From Hydractinia symbiolongicarpus (Eukaryota; Cnidaria; Hydrozoa; Anthoathecata; Hydractiniidae), in assembly GCF_029227915.1 (NCBI RefSeq), contig NC_079884.1:10168001-10232000 (forward strand): a DNA stretch of 64,000 nucleotides. The letters run 5' to 3'. The position numbers were made by a program, and so were the translations under genes. Numbering within the stretch: the first letter of the stretch is position 1; the number at the start of each line of letters is the position of its first letter. The notes under the pieces were generated by a model. That model was not told where the DNA came from. It saw only the letters and a program-made list of their open reading frames with translations, and did no database searches. Below are positions 51,401 to 62,722 of the stretch, in pieces.

Positions 51401-52891
51401 AAGTAAGACATGCCCCTGATTTGCAAAAAAGGTTCTATAGAGGACTCTATTACAAGGTCTCATGCTTTTACAGAACTGCATCCATAACGAGAATTTTGAA
51501 GCTTTGTCTTCAGTCCAAACAAATAGGTCCACTGTTATAGTGAGAAAATTGCTCTGATTTATTTTTGCTGCCTAGATTCTCTGCTATAAATTTATAAAGT
51601 TTAAAACACTGTTTCGGCATGATTTTGTGGATATGGTCATTTTTTAATTCTTTTTTAAGATACGTTCAATTTACATGAATTCACAGAACAACAATTAAAA
51701 TAAGGGAAAAACAGCACAATTTTTCTTAAGTGCAAAATCTTTATATTACTGTGTCATAATTATATACTGTGTTATAATTGATATATAAACTTGAGAATTA
51801 AAGGATTAATCCGAAAGCAAATATATAGAAGGAATAGAAATTAAATAGAAGCACTTATTTACACACACACATACACATACACATATATATATAGATATAA
51901 ATATATATAAATGGTTAAAATAGTGTAAAAAAACAAGGGGGTTGTTTATTTAAGCTGGATTTATTAAAAATAAAAAAGTTTTATTTTTAACAAAATTTGT
52001 GTAAAAACTAAATCTGGTTTAGCACTAAGAACATAGAGATAACAACAATAAATAAATGATCAGATGGGAAAAACTGATCTTAATCAATTCTGTTTAGAAA
52101 TACATTTGAAAAACAACAACAACAAAAGATCTGAAGTGGATTCAATAAAAATTGAAATAGAAAGCTTTCAAACATTACAAGTAAGGCTCAATAGAAGGCG
52201 GAGAAGCTTTTATCTAAGAAAAAAGAATTTTTGAAAAACAATCTTATAATTTGATGTAAAATTATGGTGTTATATTCCAAAATAGTATTTATAAATTAGG
52301 TTATTCTTCCTGTGCCCTCGTACATAAAGTTAAATCATAAACTAAAAAAGCTACATATATAATAAATTCATACCACTGTTTCCTTTTGGAGATATGGAGG
52401 CAATGTCTGTCCCAGGACTTTTTGGACTATCCAGAAAATTATCCTGCACAGAAAGGAAAAACAGAGTAGTTTTAAATATTTACATATAAAACCAAAATTA
52501 TTCCAAATTCATTTACTCACTTGATCATCTCCTGGTACAGATGTAAAAAATAATTTCTTTGTTTTGGGGCAAAATGCAACACTTTTCAACTTCCACGTAA
52601 TGTTATCCGTTCCATTTTTTCTAGAGTTTTCTAAATTAGAACCAAAAAAACATTTTGTATCATAAAACTGACAAATCAATCAAAAAAAGAGAAACATCTT
52701 GTAAAAACTTGAAATGTTGTAAAACAATTTAATAAAACCTGGGTGCTAAAATTTCTGACCTTAAAACAATCAACATAAAATATTCTCACCATTTTCATCA
52801 CAAACAGATAACCATCCAGATAATTTTGTTGTTAAAAAAGCATTTGGGGTATGTATTCCTCCATCAGACTCTGCTGCAATTTGCTTCATAA
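39498..52891 (-). CDS. Ras GTPase-activating protein of the SynGAP/DAB2IP/RASAL2 type
   Basis: Switches off Ras by stimulating GTP hydrolysis at the membrane. Exons in transcript order: 52891-52790, 52630-52521, 52443-52374, 51126-51047, 50046-49973, 49875-49806, 49387-49227, 46275-43168, 40281-40062, 39953-39498. Phases agree and give about 1,482 residues from the first in-frame ATG (52889). Domain order: split PH domain (LSGWLSV, TWKLKSVAF, then FCFQVLTPFDMKYFSC and EEEYNTWI); C2 (SLSVWIIEAKGIPIRKRYFC, MLFWGEHFHF); RasGAP with the arginine finger in LTFRGNS (about residue 449) and FLRLLCPAILSP; a long Ser/Pro/Lys-rich disordered region with TPMSP repeats; a Ser/Asn-rich exon; and a C-terminal coiled coil. 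This architecture matches the SynGAP family. The 3.1-kb exon carries C2, GAP and linker. The 5' end is unresolved. Confidence 0.92.
41745..41780. repeat. Perfect 16-bp hairpin in a RasGAP intron
   Basis: CAAACTAATTGATTAA, loop TTTC, then the exact reverse complement. Confidence 0.85.
42293..42477. repeat. 33-bp tandem repeat in a RasGAP intron
   Basis: About 5.6 copies of a unit reading ATGCGAGTTGAAAAGATAAC then TCGAGTCCACGAA. Each contains the palindrome ACTCGAGT or a near copy. On + it translates as repeated MRVEKITRVHE, a by-product of the period being divisible by three. Confidence 0.85.
46700..46918. repeat. Degenerate AATGACGT-rich tandem repeat
   Basis: Recurrent TGTCGTTAAAATGACGT and TTGGAATATG words over about 220 bp in the RasGAP intron 46276-49226. 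The unit appears to be some 35-40 bp but is irregular. Confidence 0.6.
47008..47267. repeat. ~130-bp tandem duplication with a CGT/CGC microsatellite
   Basis: The segment starting AAAAAAGTAAGAAAACTGTC and ending TGCTGTTGTTAAATTT occurs twice head to tail (about 47008-47137 and 47139-47267), with few differences. Each copy has a core of GTCGTCGTC-type triplets. Confidence 0.85.
47268..49226. other. Rest of the RasGAP intron 46276-49226
   Basis: AT-rich with nothing recognised. Confidence 0.4.
49479..49570. repeat. 92-bp intronic duplication, copy 1
   Basis: Identical base for base to 51241-51332. It starts CTTTACTAGGTTTGTCTAAA and ends CTACAAAATCTTTC. Both copies are in the same orientation, in different introns of the RasGAP gene. 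Confidence 0.9.
50792..51044 (+). mobile_element. tRNA-derived SINE, family 1, copy inside the RasGAP gene
   Basis: The head has tRNA-like promoter boxes (GGCTTTGTGGTACAACG and AGATTCAAACCCC). The body has AAATGCACTAGGACCCC and ACTGAAAAGGCTATCATGGG, and the 3' tail is TAA-rich. It aligns throughout with the minus-strand copy at 63421-63704. Its tail runs to within a few bases of the RasGAP donor (gtaagt, minus strand, at 51041-51046), on the intron side. Confidence 0.75.
51241..51332. repeat. 92-bp intronic duplication, copy 2
   Basis: Second identical copy of 49479-49570, 1,762 bp downstream on +. Confidence 0.9.
51861..51912. repeat. CA/TA microsatellite
   Basis: ACACACACACATACACATAC followed by an AT-alternating run, in a RasGAP intron. 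Confidence 0.85.
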
Positions 52892-54818
52892 CTGAAAGTC
52901 TGAAGCATGTCCAGTACGTATTTACTAATATTTATAAATAATCTATATTCTAAAGAATTCATAAGTTAACATAAAAAATCTTACTAAACTGTGAAAATAT
53001 GTTTAAGTTTTTTTTCAAGGGATTTATTTGCACCTTAAAAAAACAATTTATTTTTTGTCATTTCCTAGGTCATTATTTGTAACTATTCTTTTGCTACTTA
53101 TTAATAGTTTCTTTACAAATATTAATATTTTTTTTTCTTTAAAAATATTATCACTTATCTGTTCAGTCTGTCATTGAATAATATAAATAATAACATGTCA
53201 TGAACAAGCGACAAACAGGCTCAGTTTGAACAGCCACAGCTTTCATCAATGGGGAATGACTGTATTAATCTTTGGCTATTTATTAATTAAGGAAATAAAT
53301 ACAGAATAGAATTCGAAGCAATCAGACCACAGCAATTTAGGTATTCAACATTTTCACGGACCTAGATGGAAGCAACATATTGATCAAAATCTTTTTTATT
53401 TTCTAAAAGTTTGTTTTATGTTAGGTTCCTTTTTTTAAAAGTTTGTCTCGAACCATTTTGTACTTTTTCTAAATATTCACTTTGTTTTCTTTCTTCGTGT
53501 TAGTCAATTTAGTGAATATATGTATATACAGTCAAATCTGCTTAGCGACCACCTGTATAAGATTTCTACCTCTTAGGCAACCACAATTGGGCTTCAGCAA
53601 GCACTATTTTCATCCTAAGACAATATTTTCAAAATCGGAGGAAAAAAAAACATTTACATCATATTGCAGCTAATTTCAAACTGACTTTTTGCATTCTACA
53701 AGTTGTGGTCAAAACTAAAAGGAAAAAACCTGTCTGTGATGGCCATGTTGTATAAATATTTTACATTGTATTATTAGTTCTCTGGTCCTCAGCTGAACTA
53801 ACCAGGTTCTACTATCTATAATATTTTTTACAATTTAATTTTTTCTATAATTTTGTTTTTTTTCTGCAAGAATATATTAAGCTTAACACAAGATAGACAT
53901 TAAAAATAATTCTAATAATACGCTCAGACTTAGCTCTTTATTCTAGATAGTTTTGTATGACTTTTAACTGAAGTACAAGCCTAATTTAACATTATATATA
54001 GAATATTAATATTAATATTGAATATTATATCTTTTCTGGCCGAGACAATGCATATTGTAATATCTAACAAGCACAGTTGCCAATTGCTTCATTGAAATTT
54101 TTTATAAGAAATGTCAAATATATAATTCTAATTGATGTGTACTTATATAAATTGCATGTTTAAAAAACCTGCCATAGTCTTTAAAAACATTATGATTATT
54201 ATTATATATACTAGCTGTTAGCCTATTATCAAATCTATAGAAATTTGCCAGCATTAAATATGTTGCATTAGCTATTTTGTGCATAAATATTTTGTGTGCC
54301 TATAGCAGGACTTTTTTCTTGTACACAGACTGTGGCTATTATTATAGAGATTGTTATAGAGATTACTATTTGATAAGGCCTATGAAAAAATACACTTAGG
54401 CAGAAGAACAATAAAAATTAAAAAATATGTCATTTGAATTTTGATGACGTGGGCAATTGCTCGGCCATACACTAAAAATTTTTATTTCGTTGTTGCCTCC
54501 ACTGTATAAAGCTTGAAACGCTGATCAAGATATAGCATAGAATGGTGTTTTTCAACCTATAATTAAGAAAATATAAGGGTTGCCAGCAAAGACAAACCAA
54601 TTTACAAAAAAATTTTTTTAAATTGTTCTATTACATATAACTTGAAATGCTAATCACAAAAATGTATATGCAGGTTGGTGTTGTGCTTTACATCAAGGCG
54701 GTTAACAAATAAGACATACTTTTTTCGCACATTTACCATGCCTGTCAAAGACACTTCGAATTATTTATAAGATATAGTAACAAATTTAATGAAAATACAT
54801 ATTTATAGTGACTAATAC
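52892..54818. other. Sequence upstream of the first confident RasGAP exon
   Basis: No confident exon. A possible pogo-like element remnant lies at about 53529-53818. Confidence 0.4.
53529..53818. mobile_element. Possible pogo/Tigger-like MITE remnant
   Basis: After a TA, CAGTCAAATCTGCTTAGCGA resembles the usual start of pogo-type termini. The opposite end (ACTAACCAGGTTCTACTA) is a poor inverted match, so the element is decayed or misassigned. Confidence 0.3.
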
Positions 54819-54846
54819 CTAGAAGGTAAATGATCAATGGTTCCAT
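54819..54846 (-). other. Candidate 28-nt first coding exon of RasGAP
   Basis: Bounded by a strong acceptor (TTTTTTAATGCAG) and donor (CTAG/gtatta), and begins ATGGAACCATTGATC. Read from that ATG it ends in phase 1, which matches the phase needed by exon 52891-52790 and would add about ten residues (MEPLIIYLL plus the junction codon). Confidence 0.4.
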
Positions 54847-56125
54847 CTGCATTAAAAAATAAACTATAAATATATATATAAGCAATGGTAAATATATAAC
54901 ATATAATAGCTTGGCACATTGTAGCTACATATTTGTATTATACTGTATGATAACAAACAATTATACTGTTTAATAACAAAAGGGTGCTTTTTCTTTCCTG
55001 GTTTTTTATTCCAAAATCTGATGTTTGCTTGTGATTTACAAGAACACAAAAATGAAAAAAAATACTGAAAAAAATATAAGTTATATGAAAGTACTGAAAT
55101 GAAAGTCAACAGCAATAAGGAGAATTATTTTTCATAAATTCTTTACTAAGCTGAATATTCTTCTTTGTTTCCATCTCCCATGGTCATAATTTTAAAATAC
55201 TTTAAACATTATTACACAAGAAGGAATAATTATGTATATAGTGCGGACTATATAGATAACTAATATTATCCATCATCAAAGTTCAAATATTAAAAATATT
55301 TACAAAGACTTTATAAACCCACGATTGTTCTACCCTCTATTATTCATCTTTATAAAATAGATTAAAAAGTCGTCATAAATTATAAATGTACCACACATGT
55401 ACCTCGGAAATATATATACACATTCTTCTGAAGAAAAAAATAAAATTATATATATTCAATTATCCCCATGGCTAAATCTTTCCGTATTTGATTCTATAAA
55501 CAAATCTTATTAAAGTGAGTCTCGGACATGTAATCGCTATGTATGACTATATCGGTATCATTGTCGTTATATTGTGTTCTGTTTGTTTTTCACTGGCACT
55601 GCTTTGGATACCATGTTTGTAGAAAACACGTGATTCGAATGTAAACAAACAAAATAATTGCCCGGGCGCGCCCGCAATATATTTCAAGGTCGGGAGACAG
55701 ATTGTGTTCTTACGCGTGGAAGCTTTTATTTGTAGATTATAAATTTAAAATTGGATCCTAACTGTTTAGATTAAGAACTGTAAACAAGTATAGTTAACTC
55801 ACGCTTGGTTGATTTTACTAAAAAACAATAGATTCAAATAAAGGGGAAGGGGAGCTTATCAAAAGTTGCGTTTAAAGAGCCAGCTTATATATTAAAAAGA
55901 AAAACAAATTGTTTCATGTTAATTTCATATAGTAATTATCATTATCCTAAAAAGCTTCTCCCGTTTCTGTAACGAGAAAAGAATCACAATAAACGCGGAC
56001 ACTAGTTTATAAATAGTGCAGATAGGACACCCATTTTAGCAAATGCGCTTATTTGGGTAAAACTGGCTCACAGGTAGGCCTGTTTGCTTTCTTTTTATAC
56101 AAGTCAGTGTAACATAAGTAATTAC
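54847..56125. other. Possible RasGAP 5' region
   Basis: AT-rich, with an isolated GC-rich block GCCCGGGCGCGCCCGC at about 55661-55676, unusual for this window and a candidate promoter element. No gene otherwise. Confidence 0.35.
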
Positions 56126-56279
56126 CTACACAAACAAATGCCATGCTCAAATCCGTTAAAAGCATTACAATACTTCTGTTATCAAACATTTTCACGTCAA
56201 ACGGTTTTGGTATGATCTCCGGAAGTCTGATAATAAAAGAAAAGTTTATCGACCACAAGTTCATAAAAATCATGGTCAT
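56126..56279 (-). other. Alternative candidate 5' exon for RasGAP
   Basis: An open stretch from ATG at 56279 ends with the strong donor GTAG/gtaatt. It ends in phase 1, so it could join directly to exon 52891-52790. It contains LPEIIPKPFDVKMFDNRS. An internal acceptor (TTATTATCAG) could give a shorter exon. It could instead be a 5' UTR exon preceding 54846-54819. Confidence 0.35.
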
Positions 56280-56356
56280 TTTATTCGTTCAAAGTTTTTG
56301 AATATTAATGTTGAGAACGGAAAGAAGCTTTCGTGTATGACTGACCGATGTTTATG

Positions 56357-56729
56357 GGCTGTTTATATGGATGTGGATTGGCTGGGCAAACAGAGCTGGC
56401 TCATTTGCAGGCTTGCTTTTAACTTGTGTTTATATATAAAAAAAACTACTTCGGTTAGGCTGGCTCTGTAGTATAGAACAAAAGAAATACTTTTCATAAC
56501 AAAAGATTTTTGTTAGTTGAGCATAATTAACCATTTCGCTTAGGCGGGCTAGCCCGCATGTGCTGTTTACATGAGAAAATGTTCATCCCGCCTCTGGGAA
56601 AAGAGATCTCGCTTACCGAGCCAGCCCATTTGTCTATATAAACAGATGAGCAAAAATATGAGGAAAATGAGGGGCAAGCGAGATCTCAGGAAACGGGCCA
56701 GCCCTCCAACCGGGCTCATATAAACAGCT
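56357..56729. mobile_element. GGCTGTTTATAT-type MITE, copy 1
   Basis: Starts GGCTGTTTATATGG and closes with CATATAAACAGCT. The interior has repeated GCCAGCCC/GGGCTGG words in both orientations. No coding capacity is seen. Confidence 0.65.
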
Positions 56730-56736
56730 CCTAAGA

Positions 56737-56942
56737 GGCTGTTTATATGGAATCCGAGCCAGCCCAACAATTTTTTTGTTATGAAAATTATTTCTTTCCT
56801 TTTACATTATTTAATGTTTTCATGTTCAAAGCCAGCCCGTCTAACTGAGGTATTTTTTTCTGCATATAAACACGAATTAAAAATCAGCTTGGAAAGTGAG
56901 CCAGCTCGGTTGCCGAGCCATCCTGCCTTCATATAAACAGCC
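56737..56942. mobile_element. GGCTGTTTATAT-type MITE, copy 2
   Basis: Starts GGCTGTTTATATGGAATC and closes with TTCATATAAACAGCC. It adjoins copy 1 almost directly. Its interior CCGAGCCAGCCC matches copy 1. A possible weak relative lies in a DHX9 intron (1472-1573). Confidence 0.7.
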
Positions 56943-56944
56943 TA

Positions 56945-57310
56945 TGAGTGAGTTATAAAGTTTCATTGTCAAATCCTCAACATAGCCATACATAGACACA
57001 ACTTTCACGGCACAAGTGAGCTATAAAAGTACCATATCGGTGCGAAAAATGTCGACAAGAAAAAGTCACTAAAAAAAAAGTCGACAAAAAAGTCAGCAAA
57101 AAATAAAAGTCGACAAAAAAAAAAGTCGTCATCAAAAAATAAAAGTCGGTAAAAAATTTAGTCACTTTGACATAATTTGGACACTTTTTTTGTGGACTTT
57201 TTTATAGATAAGGTATAGTCTCACTGTTAAACCCTCCCGGAAAAACATAACCTAGCCATACATAGAAACAACTTTTACAGCGTGAGTAAGCTATAAGGTA
57301 TAGTCGACTA
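56945..57310. repeat. Diverged duplication flanking an AAAGTCGACAAA short repeat
   Basis: The segment containing TAGCCATACATAGACACAAC (about 56945-57035) recurs as TAGCCATACATAGAAACAAC (about 57210-57310). Between them (57049-57165) is an irregular run of AAAAAGTCGACAAA units. Confidence 0.65.
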
Positions 57311-58069
57311 TATTAACACTGTCTAAACTAAAACAGGCCAGGTCAACATCGGTTGATCGAATTTGCGTTATAAAGTGATCCAGTCAATAATGCCGCGCGA
57401 AGATGTCATGATTCCGGGTAAATTCGAAAGCACGAAGGTTTCTATCTTGGATATATGGAAATGATATCTAAACTGGAATGTATTCGCAAAGTTTTTTTCC
57501 GAACTTCGAGAGAATTGGAATATTCATAGGCGACTAAGAAAAAAATAAAGTTCTGTTTTCTGTGGGTCAGTTCTCGTTTATCGCCATTCCTAAAAGTTTC
57601 GCGAAAAAAGCAAAAAAATAACGAAGTCACAAAAGTTTCTCCGACTAAAGTTTCACATTTAACGTATTAAAATAACCAACTATTTTCACTAATGAGCAAA
57701 AGCATTGCCTCGTTTATTAACGTGTATTTACAATGCTAGCAATTACGTCAAATAAAACATCTGACGTCAAATTAAAACTTTCACAAACAACATTTTAAAA
57801 CTCGAGTAAGAACACCTAAGGAGACCTCTAGTGCAACTGAGATCACTGCATGATGCAATAACATCTGCATACATGCATGTCCATTAACAATAAACGTGAT
57901 GGACATGCATTACCTGCTGGTGAATACGATAAAGATCATACTAGAACGGAAATGACAAAACAAACATAATTTACAGTATAAGAGACAACATAAATGGTTA
58001 ATGAGAGATGTAACGGAATGACCATTTTAAATGTCCAAAAAGATCTTGCCGAAAGATATAGAGTGAAAA
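57311..58069. other. Intergenic DNA left of the satellite
   Basis: No gene or repeat supported. Confidence 0.4.
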
Positions 58070-61000
58070 ACACCCCACAAAGACATGCGAGATGATGAAA
58101 AGACAGATCTTGTTCAAGTGAGGAAAGTGAAAAAACATCTCTAACCTAGAAGGACGATATCAACAGAAAGGTAAATAAAAAAATCATCCGAAGCAGCCCT
58201 TTCGGATACTAGGACAGACCTTGTTAAAGGACAAAAAGGAAAAAAAAACATCTGGAGTACATAAAGACGACACCAGCAGGAGAGATAATGAAAGAACATC
58301 AAAGGCAGGGCTCTCGGATGCAAGGAAAGACCTTGTTCATGAAACGCAATTAAAATAACATCTGAGAGTATGGAAGGACGATATCAACCGGAAAGATAGT
58401 GAAAAAGCATCCAAGAAGTCGCCCTCTTAGATGCAAAGAGAGATCCTCAAGGAGCAAAAGTGAATAAACAGCTGGAGAGTAAAGAAGGTCAATATCAACC
58501 GGAAAGATAGTGAAAAAGCATCCAAGAAGCCGCCCTCTTGGATGCAAAGACAGATCTTGATCAAGGAGGGAAAGTGAATAAACATCTGGAAAGTATAGAA
58601 GGACGATATCAACCGGAAAGATAGTGAAAACACATCCAAGAAGCCGCCATGTTGGATGCAAAGACAGATCCTGATCAAGGAGGGAAAGTGAATAAACAGC
58701 TGGAGAGTATAAAAGGACGATATCATCCGGAAAGATAGTGAAAAAGCATCCAAGAAGCCGCCCTCTTAGATGCAAAGAGAGATCCTGACAAAGGAGCAAA
58801 AGTGAATAAACAGCTGGAGAGTATAGAAGGACGATATCAACCGGAAAGATAGTGAAAAAGCTTCCAAGAAGCCGCCCTCTTGGATGCAAAGACAGATCCT
58901 GGTCAAGGAGCAAAATTGAATAAACAGCTGGAGAGTAAAGAAAGACGATATCAACGGAACAGAAAATGAAAAAGTATGTGAGAAGCCGCGCTCTTGGATG
59001 CAAAGAGAGATCTTGATCAGGGAGGGAAAGTGAATAAACAGCTGGAGAGTATAGAAGGACGATATCAACCGGAACAGAAAATGCAAAAGCATCCGAGAAG
59101 CCGCCCTCTTGAATGCAAAGAGAGATCCTGATCAAGGAGCAAAAGTGAATAAACGGCTGGAGAGTATAGAAGGACGATATCAACCGGAAAGATAGTGAAA
59201 AAGCATCCAAGAAGCCGCCTTCTTAGTTGCAAAGACAGATCCTGATCAAGGAGCAAAAGTGAATAAACAGCTGGAGAGTATAGAAGGACGATATCAACCG
59301 GAAAGATAGTGAAAAAGCATCCAAGAAGCCGCCTTCTTAGTTGCAAAGACAGATCCTGATCAAGGAGGGAAAGTGAATAAACAGCTGGAGAGTATAGAAG
59401 GACGATATCAACCGGAAAGATAGTGAAAAAGCATCCAAGAAGCCGCCCTCTTAGTTGCAAAGACAGATCCTGACAAAGGAGCAAAAGTGAATAAACAGCT
59501 GGAGAGTATAGAAGGACGATATCAACCGGAAAGATAGTGAAAAAGCTTCCAAGAAGCCGCCATCTTGGATGCAAAGACAGATCCTGGTCAAGGAGCAAAA
59601 TTGAATAAACAGCTGGAGAGTAAAGAAAGACGATATCAACGGAACAGAAAATGAAAAAGTATGTGAGAAGCCGCGCTCTTGGATGCAAAGAGAGATCTTG
59701 ATCAGGGAGGGAAAGTGAATAAACAGCTGGAGAGTATAGAAGGACGATATCAACCGGAACAGAAAATGCAAAAGCATCCGAGAAGCCGCCCTCTTGAATG
59801 CAAAGAGAGATCCTGATCAAGGAGCAAAAGTGAATAAACGGCTGGAGAGTATAGAAGGACGATATCAACCGGAAAGATAGTGAAAAAGCATCCAAGAAGC
59901 CGCCTTCTTAGTTGCAAAGACAGATCCTGATCAAGGAGCAAAAGTGAATAAACAGCTGGAGAGTATAGAAGGACGATATCAACCGGAAAGATAGTGAAAA
60001 AGTATCCAAGAAGCCGCCCTCTTGGATGCAAAGAGAGATCTTGATCAAGGAGGGAAAGTGAATAAACAGCTGGAGAGTATAGAAGGACGATATCAACCGG
60101 AAAGATAGTGAAAAAGCATCCAAGAAGCCGCCTTCTTAGTTGCAAAGACAGATCCTGATCAAGGAGCAAAAGTGAATAAACAGCTGGAGAGTATAAAAGG
60201 ACGATATCATCCGGAAAGATAGTGAAAAAGCATCCAGAAAGCCGCCCTCTTGGATGCAAAGAGAGATCCTGATCAAGGAGCAAAAGTGAATAAACAGCTG
60301 GAGAGTATAGAAGGACGATATCAACCGGAAAGATAGTGAAAAAGCATCCAAGAAGCCGCCCTCTTAGATGCAAAGAGAGATCCTGATCCAGGAGCAAAAG
60401 TGAATAAACAGCTGGAAAGTATAGAAGGACGATATCAACCGGAAAGATAGTGAAAAAGCATCCAAGAAGCCGCCCTCTTGGATGCAAAGAGAGATCTTGA
60501 TCAAGGAGGGAAAGTGAATAAACAGCTGGAGAGTATAGAAGGACGATATCAACCGGAAAGATAGTGAAAAAGCATCCAAGAAGCCGCCCTCTTGGTTGCA
60601 AAGAAAGATCTTGATCAAGGAGGGAAAGTGAATAAACAACTGGAGAGTTTAGAAGGACGATATCAACCGGAAAGATAGTCAAAAAGCATCCAAGAAGCCG
60701 CCTTCTTAGTTGCAAAGACAGATCCTGATAAAGGAGCAAAAGTGAATAAACAGCTGGAGAGCATAGAAGGACGATATCAACCGGAAAGATAGTAAAAAAG
60801 CATCCAAGAAGCCGCCATCTTGGATGCAAAGACAGATCCTGATCAAGAAGCAAAATTGAATAAACAGCTGGAGAGTAAAGAAAGACGATATCAACGGAAC
60901 AGAAAATGAAAAAGTATGTGAGAAGCCGCGCTCTTGGATGCAAAGAGAGATCTTGATCAGGGAGGGAAAGTCAATAAACAGCTGGAGAGTATAGAAGGAC

Positions 61001-61946
61001 GATATCAACCGGAACAGGAAATGAAAAAGCATCCGAGAAGCCGCCCTCTTGAATGCAAAGAGAGATCCTGATCAAGGAGCAAAAGTGAATAAACGGCTGG
61101 AGAGTATAGAAGGACGATATCAACCGGAAAGATAGTGAAAAAGTATCCAAGAAGCCGCCCTCTTGGATGCAAAGAGAGATCTTGATCAAGGAGGGAAAGT
61201 GAATAAACAGCTGGAGAGTATAGAAGGACGATATCAACCGGAAAGATAGTGAAAAAGCATCCAAGAAGCCGCCTTCTTAGTTGCAAAGACAGATCCTGAT
61301 CAAGGAGGGAAAGTGAATAAACAGCTGGAGAGTATAAAAGGACGATATCATCCGGAAAGATAGTAAAAAAGCATCCAGAAAGCCGCCCTCTTGGATGCAA
61401 AGAGAGATCCTGATCAAGGAGCAAAAGTGAATAAACAGCTGGAGAGTATAGAAGGACGATATCAACCGGAAAGATAGTGAAAAAGCATCCAAGAAGCCGC
61501 CCTCTTAGATGCAAAGAGAGATCCTGATCCAGGAGCAAAAGTGAATAAATAGCTGGAAAGTATAGAAGGACGATATCAACCGGAAAGATAGTGAAAAAGC
61601 ATCCAAGAAGCCGCCCTCTTGGATGCAAAGAGAGATCTTGATCAAGGAGGGAAAGTGAATAAACAGCTGGAGAGTATAGAAGGACGATATCAACCGGAAA
61701 GATAGTGAAAAAGCATCCAAGAAGCCGCCCTCTTGGATGCAAAGAAAGATCTTGATCAAGGAGGGAAAGTGAATAAACACCTGGAGAGTAAAGAAAGACG
61801 ATATCAACCGGAAAGATAGTGAAAACGCATCCGAGAAAGCGGCCTCTTGGATGCAAAAATAAAGCTTGAGCGAGGAGCGAATGTGAATAAACATCTGGAA
61901 AGTATAGAAGTACGATATCAACCGGAAAGATAGTGAAAAAGCATCC
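58070..61946. repeat. 114-bp satellite array, about 34 monomers
   Basis: Each monomer runs GATGCAAAGAGAGATC, TTGATCAAGGAGGGAAAGTG, AATAAACAGCTGGAGAGTAT, AGAAGGACGATATCAACCGG, AAAGATAGTGAAAAAGC, ATCCAAGAAGCCGCCCTCTT. A short inverted repeat (CATCCAAGA, 8-nt loop, TCTTGGATG) spans monomer junctions. The first few left monomers and the last right one are more diverged, as is common at array edges. Blocks recur at about 685 bp (six monomers) and 1,141 bp (ten monomers), so there is higher-order structure. The period is 38 codons, so the minus strand stays open in two frames for up to about 397 codons; these are not taken as genes. Confidence 0.95.
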
Positions 61947-62722
61947 GATTCCTTCTTTGGGACACTGTGGTAGAAAAGTAGGAAAAGTGTAATATCTGAA
62001 GCAGAGAAAAAATATCAAATCTTATTTAAAAACGAAATGTGAATTGATAACTGGGTTATGGTGAGAGGATTTAAGCAGGACAGTTAATGAAGGTGTATGC
62101 AAAAATGTTTTATTGGGTGCTAATAGAAATCGTGATTAAATATAAATGGACGATTTTAGAGGTATTTCTGATTTATGAGATTCCTTTTGGATATTGCAAC
62201 GTGTTTTATTTTAAATGAAAGTAAAATATTATCCGCAACAATAATCTTAGCAATAACAGTTTTTAATTTCTATTAATTGACTGACTTCTAAAGCTACTCG
62301 TCTGTACTAATATACAAGAGTAGCGTAAAATCGTGACGGTTAAGATTTTTTCTAAATCGTAATTTCTGAACTTCATTTCTTTAGAAACTCACATCAAAAT
62401 ATTTGCAGGAAATCAACTGGCAACGTGTTTAATTAATTGATTTATTGATCGAATATGGAAGCGAATAAAATTTTAAACGTTGTTCAACGACACATAATGA
62501 CGCATATTTCGAAAGTTAAAGCTGTGCAACGAGACATCTTGTGCAATTGAATTCTCTTGCAACTAATAAGAAACAAAGACATGTCTTGTTAAAACACCAT
62601 GCCAAATAAAGTGTAACACCACAGATTCCTCCCTTTACGTCGACCCTTTTTTAAAGTTAATATTTGTAATATTTTCCAGAATATCACTGATTGACTTATT
62701 GACTGCAGAGTTTTGACTGTAT
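61947..62722. other. Intergenic DNA right of the satellite
   Basis: AT-rich, nothing recognised. Confidence 0.4.

Noticed and set aside
52521-52620. Shorter RasGAP exon starting at the nearer AG (exon end 52620)
   Set aside because: It would not match the phase of exon 52891-52790; the upstream acceptor giving 52630 restores the frame.
58070-61946. CRISPR-like array
   Set aside because: The repeats are contiguous 114-bp monomers without unique spacers, and the genome is eukaryotic.
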